From Chitinimonas koreensis (GTDB lineage Bacteria > Pseudomonadota > Gammaproteobacteria > Burkholderiales > Chitinimonadaceae), in assembly GCF_014353015.1 (NCBI RefSeq), contig NZ_CP060704.1:3001001-3065000 (forward strand): a DNA stretch of 64,000 nucleotides. The letters are read 5' to 3'. The position numbers and the translations under genes were made by a program. Shown here one piece after another: positions 1 to 9,209 of the stretch. How positions within the stretch are numbered: the stretch's first letter is position 1; every line of letters begins with the position of its first letter. The notes below the pieces were generated by a model. That model saw only the letters and a program-made list of their open reading frames with translations. It did no database searches and was not told the DNA's origin.

Positions 1-476
1 ATGGCGCCGGCCAGCCAGGCGGCCTTGTCGGCGCACAGCAAGGCCAGCAGCACGCTGGGCAGGAAGTAGACGAACAGCGGGTGCGCCGCCAGCGAGTTGC
101 GCGCGCTGGTCCAGGCGCCGAGCCGGCGCGCGCCGTGGTGGGCACGGTGCAGCACCCAGCCGCCGGCGTGGAACCAGCGGTGCTGCAGGTAGTAAAGCAG
201 GTCGAGTGCGACGAAGTTGAGCAGGAAAGCACTGGCGGCGCCGGGCAGCAGGCCGTTCCAGCCCGGCAGCCATTGGGCCAGCGCGCCGCCGAGCCCTAGC
301 GCGGCCAGCGGGATCGCCGCGCCCTGCATCAGCAGGCCGCTGCCGTTGAGCAGCCAGTCGGCCGCATCGGGCCGGCCGCGCCGCAGCGGGCGCCAGGCCT
401 CGAGCGCGCCGAGCAGCACGAAGCTCAGCAGCGGCAAGGCGAGCCACCATGACGGGGAAGGCGGGGCGATCAGCAT
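1..476 (-). CDS. Sterol desaturase / fatty acid hydroxylase family protein (C-terminus off window)
   Basis: Reading the minus strand from an ATG at 476 gives 158 residues that run off the left edge without a stop. The protein is strongly hydrophobic with several membrane spans and carries two histidine clusters, HRWFH at residues 99-103 and HRAHH at 110-114, the iron-ligand pattern of the membrane fatty-acid hydroxylase/sterol desaturase superfamily. Such enzymes hydroxylate or desaturate lipid chains at the inner membrane using a diiron centre. The third His cluster expected in the family would lie outside the window. It is divergent from the Rieske gene at 844 and probably belongs with the oxygenase-rich set to its right. 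The exact substrate cannot be told. Confidence 0.8.
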   Translation of the reverse strand, partial: MLIAPPSPSWWLALPLLSFVLLGALEAWRPLRRGRPDAADWLLNGSGLLMQGAAIPLAALGLGGALAQWLPGWNGLLPGAASAFLLNFVALDLLYYLQHRWFHAGGWVLHRAHHGARRLGAWTSARNSLAAHPLFVYFLPSVLLALLCADKAAWLAGA

Positions 477-560
477 GGCGGCATTGTCGGCGGCGGGTGG
501 CGTGCTGCCAAGGTGGCCGACCTAGCCCTGGGTGCCGCCGATCCGCGTGACCGCATCACC

Positions 561-619
561 TGTAGGAGCGGCTTCAGCCGCGAATGCGGTTCGGCGACGA
601 CCGGACCCCGCTCCTACAG
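561..619. repeat. REP-like palindrome, family A (degenerate second arm)
   Basis: The unit begins TGTAGGAGCGGCTTCAGCCG and is followed within 15-20 bases by a shortened inverse ending CCGCTCCTACA. The same unit recurs at 31507, 40519, 43533 and 52753 and, interrupted, at 28639. The GTAGGAGCGGCTT..AGCCGC core closely resembles REP elements known from Pseudomonas and relatives. Confidence 0.8.
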
Positions 620-752
620 AGCTTCCCTGCCCCGCTCCCACCGGAGAGACAGCGCCAGTTCAGACATGGAGCTACCCGCATCCGCGAGAGCGGCAATGAC
701 AGAGCACTCGGGTTCGGGCAGAGAAGACTGAACGGCCGCCCCTCATCCCCAG

Positions 753-775
753 CCCTTCTCCCGGAGGGAGAAGGG
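753..775. repeat. Perfect 10-bp stem hairpin
   Basis: CCCTTCTCCC at 753-762 pairs with GGGAGAAGGG at 766-775 around a GGA loop. There is no T-tract on either strand, so this looks like an extragenic palindrome rather than an intrinsic terminator. Confidence 0.6.
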
Positions 776-843
776 AGCCCGGCCAGTGCCGCATCCACGC
801 GCAGTTGGACATAATTGCGCCGGACCCATCCACTGACCGGCGC

Positions 844-1871
844 ATGCCCCACTTCAAACCCTACTGGTACGTCGCCGCCGAATCCGCCGCCCTGCGCGGC
901 CAGCCGCTGCGCCGCACGCTGCTCGGCGAGCAGATCGTGCTGTGGCGCGCCGCCGGCGGCCAGCCGGTCGCCCTGCCCGACCGCTGCCTGCACCGCTGCG
1001 CGCGGCTTTCCAGCGGCGCGGTGCGCGACGGCCTGCTGCGCTGCCGCTACCACGGCTGGGGCTACGACGCGCAAGGCTGCGTGCGGCTGATCCCGGCCGA
1101 GGGCGGCGCGCCGGCCGGTGAACGCCAGCTGCGCGCCGAGCCCTACGAGACGCGCGAGCAGGACGGCTACGTCTATGTCCGCCTGGCCGCGCCGACCGCC
1201 GCCTCGGGCGACGCGCCGCCGTTCGCCATGCCGCATTGGGACGAGGCCGGCTGGGGCCACGTCCGGCTGGTCAACCGCTTCGCCGCCGGCGTGGCCGACT
1301 GCATCGAGAACTACATCGACATCCCGCACACCGCCTTCGTCCACGACCGGGTGTTCCGCTCCAGCCGCGGCGAGCGCATCGCCGCCACGGTCGAGCGCGC
1401 CGGCGGCCGGGTACGGGTGCAGTACCGCGGCGAGCGCGGCAACCTCGGCTTCTGGCGCCGATTTCTCAATCCGAGCGGCGCGCCGGTCGAGCACGAGGAC
1501 AACTTCTTCCTGCCCAACGTCACCTGCGTGCGCTACGCGCTGGCCAATGGCTACCGCTTCGTCATCACCTCGCAGTCGGTACCCGAGGACGAACGCCACA
1601 CCCTGGTCTACACCGACCTGGCCTACCGCTTCGGCGTCTTCACCCGGCTGGCCGGGCCGTTCGTGCGCCGTGCCGGCCGCACGGTGATCGACCAGGACCT
1701 CGACATCCTGGCCGAGCAGGGCGAGGTGATCGCCCGCCACGGCCGCGACTTCCGCTTCTCGGCGCCCGACCGCATCCACCGCTGCGTCGACGAGATCCGC
1801 GCCGCCATCGCCCGCGGCGAGGACGGCCGCGCCCTGCCCCCCAGACCTTCGAGATCGAATTCTTCGTATGA
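844..1871 (+). CDS. Rieske [2Fe-2S] aromatic-ring-hydroxylating-type oxygenase (frameshifted near 3' end)
   Basis: The N-terminal Rieske domain has C48-x-H50 and C67-x2-H70 (DRCLH...CRYHGW). The mononuclear iron site is visible as N156/D159/H162/H167 in ENYIDIPHTAFVH. This is an oxygenase alpha-subunit type that would use an electron-transfer partner not seen here. The frame is lost at a run of six C at 1837-1842; adding one C restores a C-terminus ending QTFEIEFFV with TGA at 1869-1871, and this stop overlaps the next gene's ATG as ATGA. The restored length is 342 residues. ATG 844 is preferred over a TTG at 805 because residues from 844 match the usual domain start. It heads a three-gene operon with the acyltransferase and GH3 genes. 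Substrate unknown, possibly a lipid. Confidence 0.85.
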
Positions 1872-2493
1872 CCTTGCGCAGCCGGCTGTTCTCGCTCTTC
1901 CCCGCCGCCTTCCTGCTCGCCGCGCTGGCGCTGGCCGGCTGGCTGCTGTACCGGCCCGGCCCGCTGCCGGCGGCGGCGCTGCTGATCCATCTCTACCTGC
2001 TGCCGATGGCCTGCTACCGCCTGCACGGTGCACTGTGGCCGATCCGCGAAGGACTGAGCCGGCTCGACCTGCCCGATAGCTACGTGCCGTGGTGGGGCGG
2101 CCATATGTGCCAGCTGCCCTACGACAGCTTCCCCCAGCTCGAAGCCGCGCTGCGGCTCTTGCCCGGCGTCTACAGCCTGTGGCTGCGCGGCTGGGGCGCG
2201 CGCATCGGCCGCGGCGTCTACTGGACGCCGCTGGTCGAGATCACCGACCGCGCCATGCTCGAAATCGGCGACTACGCGGTGATCGGCCACAAGGCGGTGC
2301 TCTGCGCCCACCTGGTATCGCGCAAGGACAGCGGCGCGCTGCGGCTCTACCTGCGCCGCATCCGCATCGGCGCGGGCGCGCTGGTCGGCGCCGGCTCGCG
2401 CTTCGGCCCCGGCGCCAGCGCCGCGCCGGGCGAGCAGTTGCCGGCGCTGACCGACCGCTGGGCCGGCGGCGCCCGCCCGAGCGGCAGCCGTGA
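1868..2493 (+). CDS. Membrane-anchored hexapeptide-repeat (LbH) acyltransferase-like protein (frameshifted at end)
   Basis: Two hydrophobic segments lie at about residues 7-27 and 32-50. They are followed by a left-handed beta-helix region rich in I-G-x-G / V-G-A-G turns (IGRGVYWTP, IGDYAVIGHKAV, IRIGAGALVGAGSRFG), typical of acyl/acetyltransferases. In the written sequence the frame runs on for 1.6 kb over the GH3 gene, which is not credible. One extra C near 2471-2473 would give an ending like APPERQP and a TGA at 2491-2493 that overlaps the next gene's GTG start (GTGA). The restored length is 208 residues. The start overlaps the Rieske stop (ATGA), so translation is probably coupled. Likely transfers an acyl group in the same pathway; the acceptor is unknown. 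Confidence 0.7.
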
Positions 2494-4085
2494 GCCTGCT
2501 GCTGCCGCCGGCGCTGTGGCTGCTCCGGGCCGCCAGCCAGCCGGCCTGGCGGCGCATGCAGCAGGCGCTGCGGCAACCGGCCGCCGTCCAGGCCGCCACG
2601 CTCGACCGCATCCTGGCCGCCTCCGCCCGCAGCGAGCACGGCCGCGGTCTCGGCCTGCAGCGCGGCGATCCGCGCCGTGTCTTCTCCGGCCTGGCGCCGG
2701 TCGACTACGCCGCGCTGCGGCCGCTGATCGAGGCCGACCTGGCCGGCGGCGGCCATCGCTTCAGCGCCGAGCGGCCGCTGTTCTACGAGCGCAGCTCGGG
2801 CAGCGGCGGCGCCGCCAAGCACCTGCCTTACAACCGCGCGCTGCGCGGCGCCTTCGACCGCATGTTCCGCATCTGGGCCTGCGACCTGCTGATGCATGGC
2901 CTCGCGCCGCGCAGCGGCCGCTGCTTCATGAGCGTGTCGCCGCCGCTGCTGGGCCGCGGCCAGGCCGCCGACGGCACCCCGATCGGCAGCCGGGACGACA
3001 CCGCCTACCTCGGTGGTCCGCTGGCCGCGCTGCTGCGGCCCTTCCTGGTGCTGCCGCAGGACGCGCTGGCGCTGCGCGACGGCGACGACTTCAAGGATGT
3101 GCTGGCCGCCGCGCTGCTGGCCGAGCCGGCGCTGGAGGTGGTCTCGGTGTGGAACCCGGGCTTCTGGCTGATCCTGCTCGACCATGCGCTGGCCCGGCTC
3201 GACGCGCTCGGCCCCGAATTGCGCGCCGGCCGCATGCGCCGCGGCGGCCGCGACTTCCGCTTCGCGCCGATCCCCGCCGCCCGCCTCGCCACGGTGGCGC
3301 GCGCGCAGCAGGACGGCTGGCGGGCGGTCTGGCCGCGGCTGCAGCTGATCTCCTGCTGGCAGGACGCCGAATCGGCCCGCCCGGCCGCCGCGCTGCGCGC
3401 TGGCTTCCCCGGCGTGGCGGTGCAGGGCAAGGGCCTGCTGGCGACCGAAGGGCCGGTCACCGTGCCGCTGGCGGGCGCCCCGGCGCCGGTGCCGCTGCTG
3501 GGCGAGGTCTACCTGGAGCTGGAAATGGCCGACGGCAGCCTGCTGCCGCTGGAACGCTGGCGCGACGGCGACCGGGGCGAGATCGTGCTGACCACGCCGG
3601 GCGGCCTGCTGCGCTACCGCCTGCGCGACCGGGTAGCGGTAGCCGGCTTCCATCATGCCGCGCCCTGCCTGCAATTCCTCGGCCGCGCCGGCGGCGTGGT
3701 GGACCTGGTCGGCGAGAAGCTGGCCGAGGACTTCGTGCGCGGCGTGCTGGCCGGGCTGCATCCGGCCGCCGCCGTGCTGACGCTGTGCCCGCTGGCCGAG
3801 GCCGCGCCGCCGCACTACGCGCTGCTGACCGACCTGGCGGCGGACGGCCTGGCCGAGCGCGTGGACGCAGCGCTGGCCGCCTCGCCGCACTACCGCGTCG
3901 CGCGGGCGCTGGGGCAGCTCGGCGCGGTGCGCACGGCGGCGCAGGCCGCGATGGCGGCGACGCTGCATGCGGCCCTGGCGGCCGGCGGCATGCAGGAAGG
4001 GAACATCAAGGCGCGCGCCCTGCTGGACGTCGAGCAGGCGCGCCGGGTGTGGGCCGCGCTGCCGCAGCCCGCCCGGCCGCGATGA
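2490..4085 (+). CDS. GH3-family acyl-adenylating amidosynthetase-like protein
   Basis: A 531-residue protein resembling the GH3 auxin-responsive promoter family. Features are an N-terminal YERSSGSGGAAKHLPYN segment (about residues 97-113, the ATP-binding SSGTxxGxxK-like loop), a central FRFAPIPA...W segment, GEVYLELEMADGS and the LRYRLRDRV stretch that precedes the C-terminal domain. GH3 enzymes adenylate a carboxylate and couple it to an amine such as an amino acid; bacterial members are poorly characterised. The GTG start overlaps the preceding stop. Its third position in the operon suggests it joins an acyl product of the cluster to an amine. The function is inferred from family only. Confidence 0.8.
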   Translation: MSLLLPPALWLLRAASQPAWRRMQQALRQPAAVQAATLDRILAASARSEHGRGLGLQRGDPRRVFSGLAPVDYAALRPLIEADLAGGGHRFSAERPLFYERSSGSGGAAKHLPYNRALRGAFDRMFRIWACDLLMHGLAPRSGRCFMSVSPPLLGRGQAADGTPIGSRDDTAYLGGPLAALLRPFLVLPQDALALRDGDDFKDVLAAALLAEPALEVVSVWNPGFWLILLDHALARLDALGPELRAGRMRRGGRDFRFAPIPAARLATVARAQQDGWRAVWPRLQLISCWQDAESARPAAALRAGFPGVAVQGKGLLATEGPVTVPLAGAPAPVPLLGEVYLELEMADGSLLPLERWRDGDRGEIVLTTPGGLLRYRLRDRVAVAGFHHAAPCLQFLGRAGGVVDLVGEKLAEDFVRGVLAGLHPAAAVLTLCPLAEAAPPHYALLTDLAADGLAERVDAALAASPHYRVARALGQLGAVRTAAQAAMAATLHAALAAGGMQEGNIKARALLDVEQARRVWAALPQPARPR

Positions 4086-4180
4086 ACGGCCGGCATGGCA
4101 AACGGCGCACCATTCACTAGACTGCCGGCAGCCCCGCACGAATGACCGGAGCCCTGGCCGCCCCAATCGGAGGAAAATCC

Positions 4181-4695
4181 ATGCATCTGCCGCGCACTAC
4201 CCGCTTCGCCGCCCTGACCACGCTGGCCCTCCTGGCCGGCAGCCCGCTCGCTCGGGCCGACGATTGCAATACCGGCGGCTTCGAATGGAGCCGGACCACG
4301 CCCGCGATCAATGTGCGGAGCATCTTCTGCGGGGAGATCAAGGGTCCGCGCGTGGCAGGTTTTCACTCGACGCAGTTGCGGAGCAGCTCGGTCGTCACCT
4401 CCATCGGCCATAAGAGTTCTCAGCATCAGGGCATCTACACCGCATCGGTGACGTTCAAGAGCGGCAGGTCCAAGTGGTCGACCTTCTTTCCCGACCATTG
4501 CAGCTACGACCAGATCGTGGCGTCCGTCGTCCATGCGGCCAACGACCGGCAAGGCGACGCGCAGCCCTGGGCATCTGGGGCTGGTCGGGCACCGACGGCG
4601 ATGCCGGCCAGTGCATGAACAGCGAAGGCAAGCGATTCAAGATCCGGATGGGCGTGCAGGACGACAAGGTCACCACCGCCTTCCCGATGGATTGA
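4181..4695 (+). CDS. Secreted EndoU-domain ribonuclease (frameshifted)
   Basis: ATG 4181 is chosen for its GGAGG ribosome site 8 bases upstream and because it opens a clear signal peptide (hydrophobic AALTTLALLAGS, cleavage after ARA near residue 27). The mature part matches bacterial EndoU nucleases: CGEIKGPRVAGFHS, SSQHQGIYTASV with a second His, KWSTFFPDHCSYDQIV, and a terminal DDKVTTAFPM. The reading frame breaks in the CCC at 4565-4567; adding one C joins AQP to LGIWGWSGTDG and gives a 171-residue protein ending at 4695. EndoU domains are commonly RNase toxin tips, but here it is a free-standing exported protein. The PH-domain gene starts 6 bases downstream. Confidence 0.8.
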
Positions 4696-4701
4696 GCCAG
4701 C

Positions 4702-5240
4702 ATGAACCCGACCGCCGCGCTGCACGCCCGCTTCAACCCGCTGATCCGCCCCTACCTGGTGCTCTACGGCGGCCTCACGCTGGCCATCACCGTGGTCGGC
4801 CTGCCGCTGGCGCTGCTGTGGTTCTGCGGCGTCGGCCAATGGTGGGCGCGCCACTACTTCGACAAGCTCGAATGCGAACTCGGCCCGACCGCGCTGCGCT
4901 TCCGCAAGGGCATCCTGTTCCAGGTCGAGAAGACCATCCCGCTCGAGAACATCCAGGACGTGACCTTCATCGAAGGACCGCTGCTCAAGCGCTTCCACCT
5001 GAGCATCCTCAAGTTCGAGACCGCCGGCCAGAGCGCCGGGCAGGCGCACGACATGAAGCTGATCGGGGTGATCGACGCGGCGGACTTCCGCGGCGAGATC
5101 CTGCAGCGGCGCGAGGCGCTCAAGCACAGCCTGGCCTTGCAGCGCCCGGCGGCCCCGCCGCGGACGACGAAAGCCTGGCCTTGCAGCGCGCCATGCTGGC
5201 GCGACTGGACGAGATCGCGGCACTGCTCAGGGAACGCTGA
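4702..5240 (+). CDS. PH-domain (bPH2/YdbT-like) membrane protein (frameshifted)
   Basis: A hydrophobic hairpin at about residues 16-45 is followed by a bacterial PH domain: YFDKLECELGPTALRFRKGI, then TIPLENIQDVTFIEGPLLKRF and the KFETAG segment. The C-terminus is lost at the CCCC run 5153-5156; one extra C gives RPAAPAADDESLALQRAML and an ending LLRER at 5240 (179 residues). It directly follows the EndoU gene and is probably co-transcribed. The family is of unknown biochemical role, often membrane stress-linked. It could serve as a partner or protector for EndoU, but nothing in the sequence shows this. Confidence 0.75.
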
Positions 5241-5447
5241 CCGGGCGCCGGATCGGCGCTCGCCGTCCCGGATGGCTGACCAGGCGGCCGAAAACCATCC
5301 GGCGGCATTCGAACGACCCGGGCTGCCACGAAAGCCGCATCGCCCCTGGCCGCGGCGTCACGATGGAAGTCCGCCAGCCGCCGATGGTTTCCCGCCACAT
5401 GGGCACGGGCCATCGTCGACAGCCAGGGCCCGGAATGCGGCGCCGGG

Positions 5448-5876
5448 CTAGAGGGCTGCCACGAACCGCACATCCGCCACCCAGTTGCGCTGCCTGCGCG
5501 CCAGCCGCGCCCCGGTCTCCTCGCCCTCGAACGAAACCGGTGCCGGCCGCAGCAGCGACGCGTCCACGTCATCGAAGGCATTGACGCTGACTACCGCGTA
5601 GAGGCCGCCGTCGATCTCGCTGGTCACCACCGGCACCACGCCGCACTCCCGGCAGATGTGGAAGCGCGCCGTCCGGCTGCCGAAGGCATAGTCGGAAACC
5701 CGCGCGCGGTCGCGGATCGCCACCCGCAGCGAGGCGGACGGGTGGGCGGTCCAGACGCCGCCGTGCTTGACGCAGAAATCGCAGCTGCAGGCCCGCGCCG
5801 GGATTTCGGCCGGGTCCGGCGCCCAGTCCAGTTCGAACGAGATGTTGCCGCAGTGGCAACTGCCGTGGATGAGCAT
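5448..5876 (-). CDS. GFA-family (glutathione-dependent formaldehyde-activating-like) zinc protein
   Basis: The 142-residue product starts MLIHGSCHCGNISFEL and carries the GFA zinc-binding cysteines: SCHCG, then ACSCDFC, then CRECG. ATG 5876 is chosen because the CxC zinc motif normally sits near residue 8, as here; an upstream in-frame extension is low-complexity and GC-skewed. Family members bind zinc and some condense formaldehyde with glutathione, but most are of unknown function. It is a monocistronic gene flanked by the PH gene end and the chemoreceptor terminator. Confidence 0.8.
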   Translation of the reverse strand: MLIHGSCHCGNISFELDWAPDPAEIPARACSCDFCVKHGGVWTAHPSASLRVAIRDRARVSDYAFGSRTARFHICRECGVVPVVTSEIDGGLYAVVSVNAFDDVDASLLRPAPVSFEGEETGARLARRQRNWVADVRFVAAL

Positions 5877-6002
5877 GGACACGTCCCTTGGGCCAGGTGA
5901 GAAGAGGGGGAATTGTAGGCCGAACGTCCCCCTGGCCACGGATCGGCAGCGATTGCGCGGCTGGCCGCGGCAGGCGCCGCCGCCCGCCGCGGGAATTGCA
6001 AA

Positions 6003-6025
6003 GGCCCCGATCCGGGATCGGGGCC
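6003..6025 (-). terminator. Candidate intrinsic terminator of the chemoreceptor gene
   Basis: A perfect 11-bp inverted repeat (GGCCCCGATCC / GGATCGGGGCC, one central base) lies about 100 bases past the chemoreceptor stop. On the minus strand it is followed by a short TTT. The weak T-tract keeps confidence moderate. Confidence 0.5.
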
Positions 6026-6127
6026 CGCGGGGGCCGCCCGCGATTTCGCACGGGCCGCCTGGCGACGTCGCGCGATCAGCATGCCGCGCCGACCGTGGAG
6101 CGGGCTGCCCGGCGGCCATCCCGGCTC

Positions 6128-8158
6128 TCAAGCGAAGCGGAAAGCCGCCATCCGGCGCTCCAGGCCCTGCGCCAGGCTGCGCAGCTGCTCGGCGGTCGCG
6201 GCCGACGACTCGGCGGCGCGGGTGTTCTCTTCCGACATCTGGGCGATGGTCTCGACCCGGCCGGCCACCTCGTGCGCCACCGACGACTGTTCCTGCAGCG
6301 AATTCGAAATCTCGCCGACCACCTCCACCACCCGCGCCGAGCCGGTACGGATCTGCGCGATGGCCGAGCCGGCCTGGCTGGCCAGGCTCATGCCGTCCTC
6401 GACCTGCCGCACGCCCTGGTCCATGCCCTTCACCGCGCCCAGCGTGCCCTGCTGGATGCGCGCCACCACTTCGGCGATCTGCCGGGTGGACGCCGTGGTG
6501 CGTTCGGCCAGCTTGCGCACCTCGTCGGCCACCACCGCGAAGCCGCGGCCCTGTTCGCCGGCCCGGGCGGCCTCGATGGCGGCGTTGAGCGCCAAGAGAT
6601 TGGTCTGCTCGGCGATCTCCTTGATCACGCCGACGATGCTGCCGATGGACTCGGCTTCCTTGCCCAGGATGCCGACATCGCCCGAGGCGGAGCGGACCGC
6701 GCTGGCGATCTGCTCGATGCGCTCGACGGTACGGTCGATCACCTGGCCGCCTTCGGTCGAGTTGCGGCCCGAATCGGTGGACAGCTGGCGGGCATCGTAG
6801 GCGTTGTCGGCCATGTGGCCGATGCTGACGGTCAATTCCTCCACGGCCGCGGCCATGGCGGCGGCGGCGTGGCTCTGTTCGCTGGTGGAGCCGGCGACCT
6901 GGGCGCTGATGGCGGCGATATGGGTGGCGGCGGCCATCACTTCCTGCGCGCTACCGTATACGTCGCGCATGGTCTCGCCCAGCTTGCCGGCCAGCTCGCC
7001 GCCGCTGCGCGCGATCAGGCTCAGTTCGTCGCGGCCGGGCATCCGCGGCGGCGCGGTGAAGTCGCCGCCGGACATGCGCGCCATCTCCCGCGCCAGCATT
7101 TCGGCGCGCAGGGTCAGGTCGCGGGCGAAGCCGACGATCAGCCAGCCCACCAGCGCCAGCAGGACCAGGCTCACCGCCACCTGCCCGGCCAGCGTCCTCT
7201 GCTCCTCGGCGATGCGCGCCCCCAGCGCGTCGACCACGACGTGGCGCTGCATCCCGGCCTCGAAACGGTCGAGCACCGCCAGGGTCTGGCTCACCTGCTC
7301 GAAATAAGCCGCCGCATCCCGTCCGAGCCGGCCTTGCGCGATGATCTTGTCGTTGATCTCGCGGCCCAGCGCAGCCATGGCCTGCACCGCCCGTTCCCAT
7401 TCGCCCCGCACCGTCCGGGCCAGTTCGGGACTGCGGTCGGCCAGCAGCTCCAGGTCGTTGTCGATATGGCGGATGCCGCCGGCCAGGTTCTGGTTCAGCA
7501 GGAGGTCCAGCCGGCCCCGCCTGCGTTCGTCGATGCCGGTCACCGCCATGGCGGCGATCGAGCCGCGGATCTGGCCCAGGCTTTCGCGCAACTGCGGCAA
7601 CTGGTCGTTCAGGGTCACGATCATGAAATAGGCGTCGGCCTGCGGGTCGAGCAGCAGGCCGGTATCGCCGGCGACGTGGTGGCGAAAATCGTTGACCTGG
7701 CCGATCAGCCGCGTATGCGCGGCGAAGTTGTCCTCCGGCCGGCGGCTCCGCCAGCTCGCCTTGATGGCGTTCCACCCGCCGGCGATGGCCTGCAGCTTGT
7801 CGCGCCATTGCTCCGCGTCCAGCAGGGCGGTCCGGGCGGTCAGCCCGGCCAAGGCCTGATCGATCTTCCCGGCCGCATCGCGGGCCGCCGGCTCCAATGC
7901 GCGGTCGCCGCTCAGCACCACCGTGCTGGCTCCGCGGTGGAGCGCGATCTCCTTGGCCAGCGGAACGATCGATTCGATGTAGCGCATGCCGGCCAGCTCC
8001 TGTTCGTCGCGGGCGATGTCGCGATAGCTGCCGACGGCGTAATAGATCGCGAACGCCAGCCCGGGCAGGACGGCGAGCAGGGAAATCAGCAGGAACTTCC
8101 TGCGGAAACTGAGCGCACGCGACAGCGCGATGGCTGGGCGCAGGATGGCGTCGAACAT
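6128..8158 (-). CDS. Methyl-accepting chemotaxis protein
   Basis: A 676-residue chemoreceptor. TM1 is at about residues 20-40 and a long periplasmic helical sensor of about 280 residues follows (nitrate/nitrite-sensor-like helical character). TM2 lies near residue 325, then HAMP, and the cytoplasmic signalling hairpin EQTNLLALNAAIEAARAGEQ with GRGFAVVADEVRKLAERT. ATG 8158 is used in place of an in-frame TTG at 8170. No CheW-binding C-terminal pentapeptide is present. It signals to the CheA/CheW array and is a substrate for CheR/CheB enzymes. It stands alone between the GFA gene and the diiron gene, and its ligand is unknown. Confidence 0.93.
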   Translation of the reverse strand: MFDAILRPAIALSRALSFRRKFLLISLLAVLPGLAFAIYYAVGSYRDIARDEQELAGMRYIESIVPLAKEIALHRGASTVVLSGDRALEPAARDAAGKIDQALAGLTARTALLDAEQWRDKLQAIAGGWNAIKASWRSRRPEDNFAAHTRLIGQVNDFRHHVAGDTGLLLDPQADAYFMIVTLNDQLPQLRESLGQIRGSIAAMAVTGIDERRRGRLDLLLNQNLAGGIRHIDNDLELLADRSPELARTVRGEWERAVQAMAALGREINDKIIAQGRLGRDAAAYFEQVSQTLAVLDRFEAGMQRHVVVDALGARIAEEQRTLAGQVAVSLVLLALVGWLIVGFARDLTLRAEMLAREMARMSGGDFTAPPRMPGRDELSLIARSGGELAGKLGETMRDVYGSAQEVMAAATHIAAISAQVAGSTSEQSHAAAAMAAAVEELTVSIGHMADNAYDARQLSTDSGRNSTEGGQVIDRTVERIEQIASAVRSASGDVGILGKEAESIGSIVGVIKEIAEQTNLLALNAAIEAARAGEQGRGFAVVADEVRKLAERTTASTRQIAEVVARIQQGTLGAVKGMDQGVRQVEDGMSLASQAGSAIAQIRTGSARVVEVVGEISNSLQEQSSVAHEVAGRVETIAQMSEENTRAAESSAATAEQLRSLAQGLERRMAAFRFA

Positions 8159-8324
8159 GATGTCGTCCAATTCGGTGAACAGGCCGCGTCCCGGGTAGGC
8201 GGGAACGGACCTGTACGTTGAAGGGGCTCCGGATGACGCTCATCATCGGCCGGTACGCAACCGGCCGTAACTGGGCCGATGCCCAGCAGGCGCCTGGGGC
8301 GATCCCTAGTCGGCCCCGGCCGAC

Positions 8325-9209
8325 TCAGCCGTACAGCGCCAGGCAGGACTCGGCCGGCAAGGGCCGCAGCAGGCCCCCGGCGGCCAGCGCTGCCGCCTCG
8401 CCCTCCATCCCGCCGTGCGCGACGTAGCGCGCCAGCTGGTCGAGCTTGGCTTGCGTCGCCTCGCGGTCGAACAGCGCTTCGAAGGCCTCGATCCGTTCCG
8501 CCGCGCCGAAGCCGCCGGCCGCCGTCTCCAGCGCCCCCAGCACCGCCAGCGGGCCGCAGGCCAGCATGGTGCACAGCTCCGCCAAGGCGGCGCGGACCAA
8601 GGCGCGGTCGGCGGCATCGAGCCGGCCGGCGTCGAAATGCGCCACCCCGGCCGCGTAGTGCAGCGCCTCGTCCTGGGCGATGCCGGCCATCGCCGCGGCG
8701 AGGCGCGCATCGGTCGCGTGGGCGGCCAGGCGCTGGTAGTGGTGGATGCCCCAGCCTTCGAGGATCACCTGCAAGAGGTAGGACTGCGCGTGCGGGCTGC
8801 CCTCGGCCACCAGCCGCTGCAGGAAGCGGGTGAAGGCGTCCGGCGGCGCCGCGCACAGCGCATCGCCGGCCAGCGTGGCGAGCCAGTGATAGTGGCGCGC
8901 CTCGTCGGCGGCGGTGAAGGCATAGACCTGCTTCTCCAGCGGATCGGCGCTGGCCAGCACCCGGCCGGCGCAGTAGTCCATCGCCGTGCGCTCGATGCCG
9001 AGCGCCTCGACCAGCAGGCCGGCGGCGCAGCGCGACAGCAGCGCGGCGCGGCCGGCGGCATCGGCGCCCGGCCACCAGGCGCTGCGATCGAGCCGGAAGA
9101 AGGCCGCCGGCCAGGCCTGCGCCAGGTCGACCGGCGCCGCGTCCTCGCCCAGCGGCGTGCCGGGCCGGCGCACGGCCAGCTTGCGGCAGACCTGCGCCAG
9201 CGTGCTCAT
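8325..9209 (-). CDS. Ferritin-like diiron carboxylate protein
   Basis: The 294-residue product has four helix-borne iron-ligand positions in the usual order: E68/E73 (VEALGIER), E103-x2-H106 (DEARHYH), E151 (LEGWG) and E181-x2-H184 (DEALHYA). This pattern fits a ferritin-like non-haem diiron oxygenase or oxidase. The ATG at 9209 overlaps the SDR stop as ATGA, so it is the last gene of a coupled operon: unassigned protein, Rieske, SDR, diiron. It probably performs an oxidation in that pathway. Comparison with AurF-type N-oxygenases or fatty-acyl diiron enzymes is possible but not proven from sequence alone. Confidence 0.75.
   Translation of the reverse strand: MSTLAQVCRKLAVRRPGTPLGEDAAPVDLAQAWPAAFFRLDRSAWWPGADAAGRAALLSRCAAGLLVEALGIERTAMDYCAGRVLASADPLEKQVYAFTAADEARHYHWLATLAGDALCAAPPDAFTRFLQRLVAEGSPHAQSYLLQVILEGWGIHHYQRLAAHATDARLAAAMAGIAQDEALHYAAGVAHFDAGRLDAADRALVRAALAELCTMLACGPLAVLGALETAAGGFGAAERIEAFEALFDREATQAKLDQLARYVAHGGMEGEAAALAAGGLLRPLPAESCLALYG

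Larger units (their letters stand above)
477..843. other. Intergenic region with two repeat types, no gene seen
   Basis: This divergent spacer between the hydroxylase and the Rieske gene holds a family A palindromic repeat at about 561-619 and a perfect 10-bp stem hairpin at 753-775 (CCCTTCTCCC / GGGAGAAGGG, 3-nt loop). A CATAAT-like hexamer near 809-815 is a possible -10 for the Rieske operon, but no matching -35 is clear. Codon pattern and homology give no support for a gene here. Confidence 0.6.

Noticed and set aside
561..619. Insertion sequence remnant
   Set aside because: No transposase or terminal duplication; it fits a REP palindrome shared by other gaps.
1868..4120. A 750-residue fusion of the hexapeptide protein with a long C-terminal extension
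   Set aside because: The extension is out of frame with the well-formed GH3 gene and is low-complexity Ala/Arg/Gly sequence. A missing base near 2471 explains it better.
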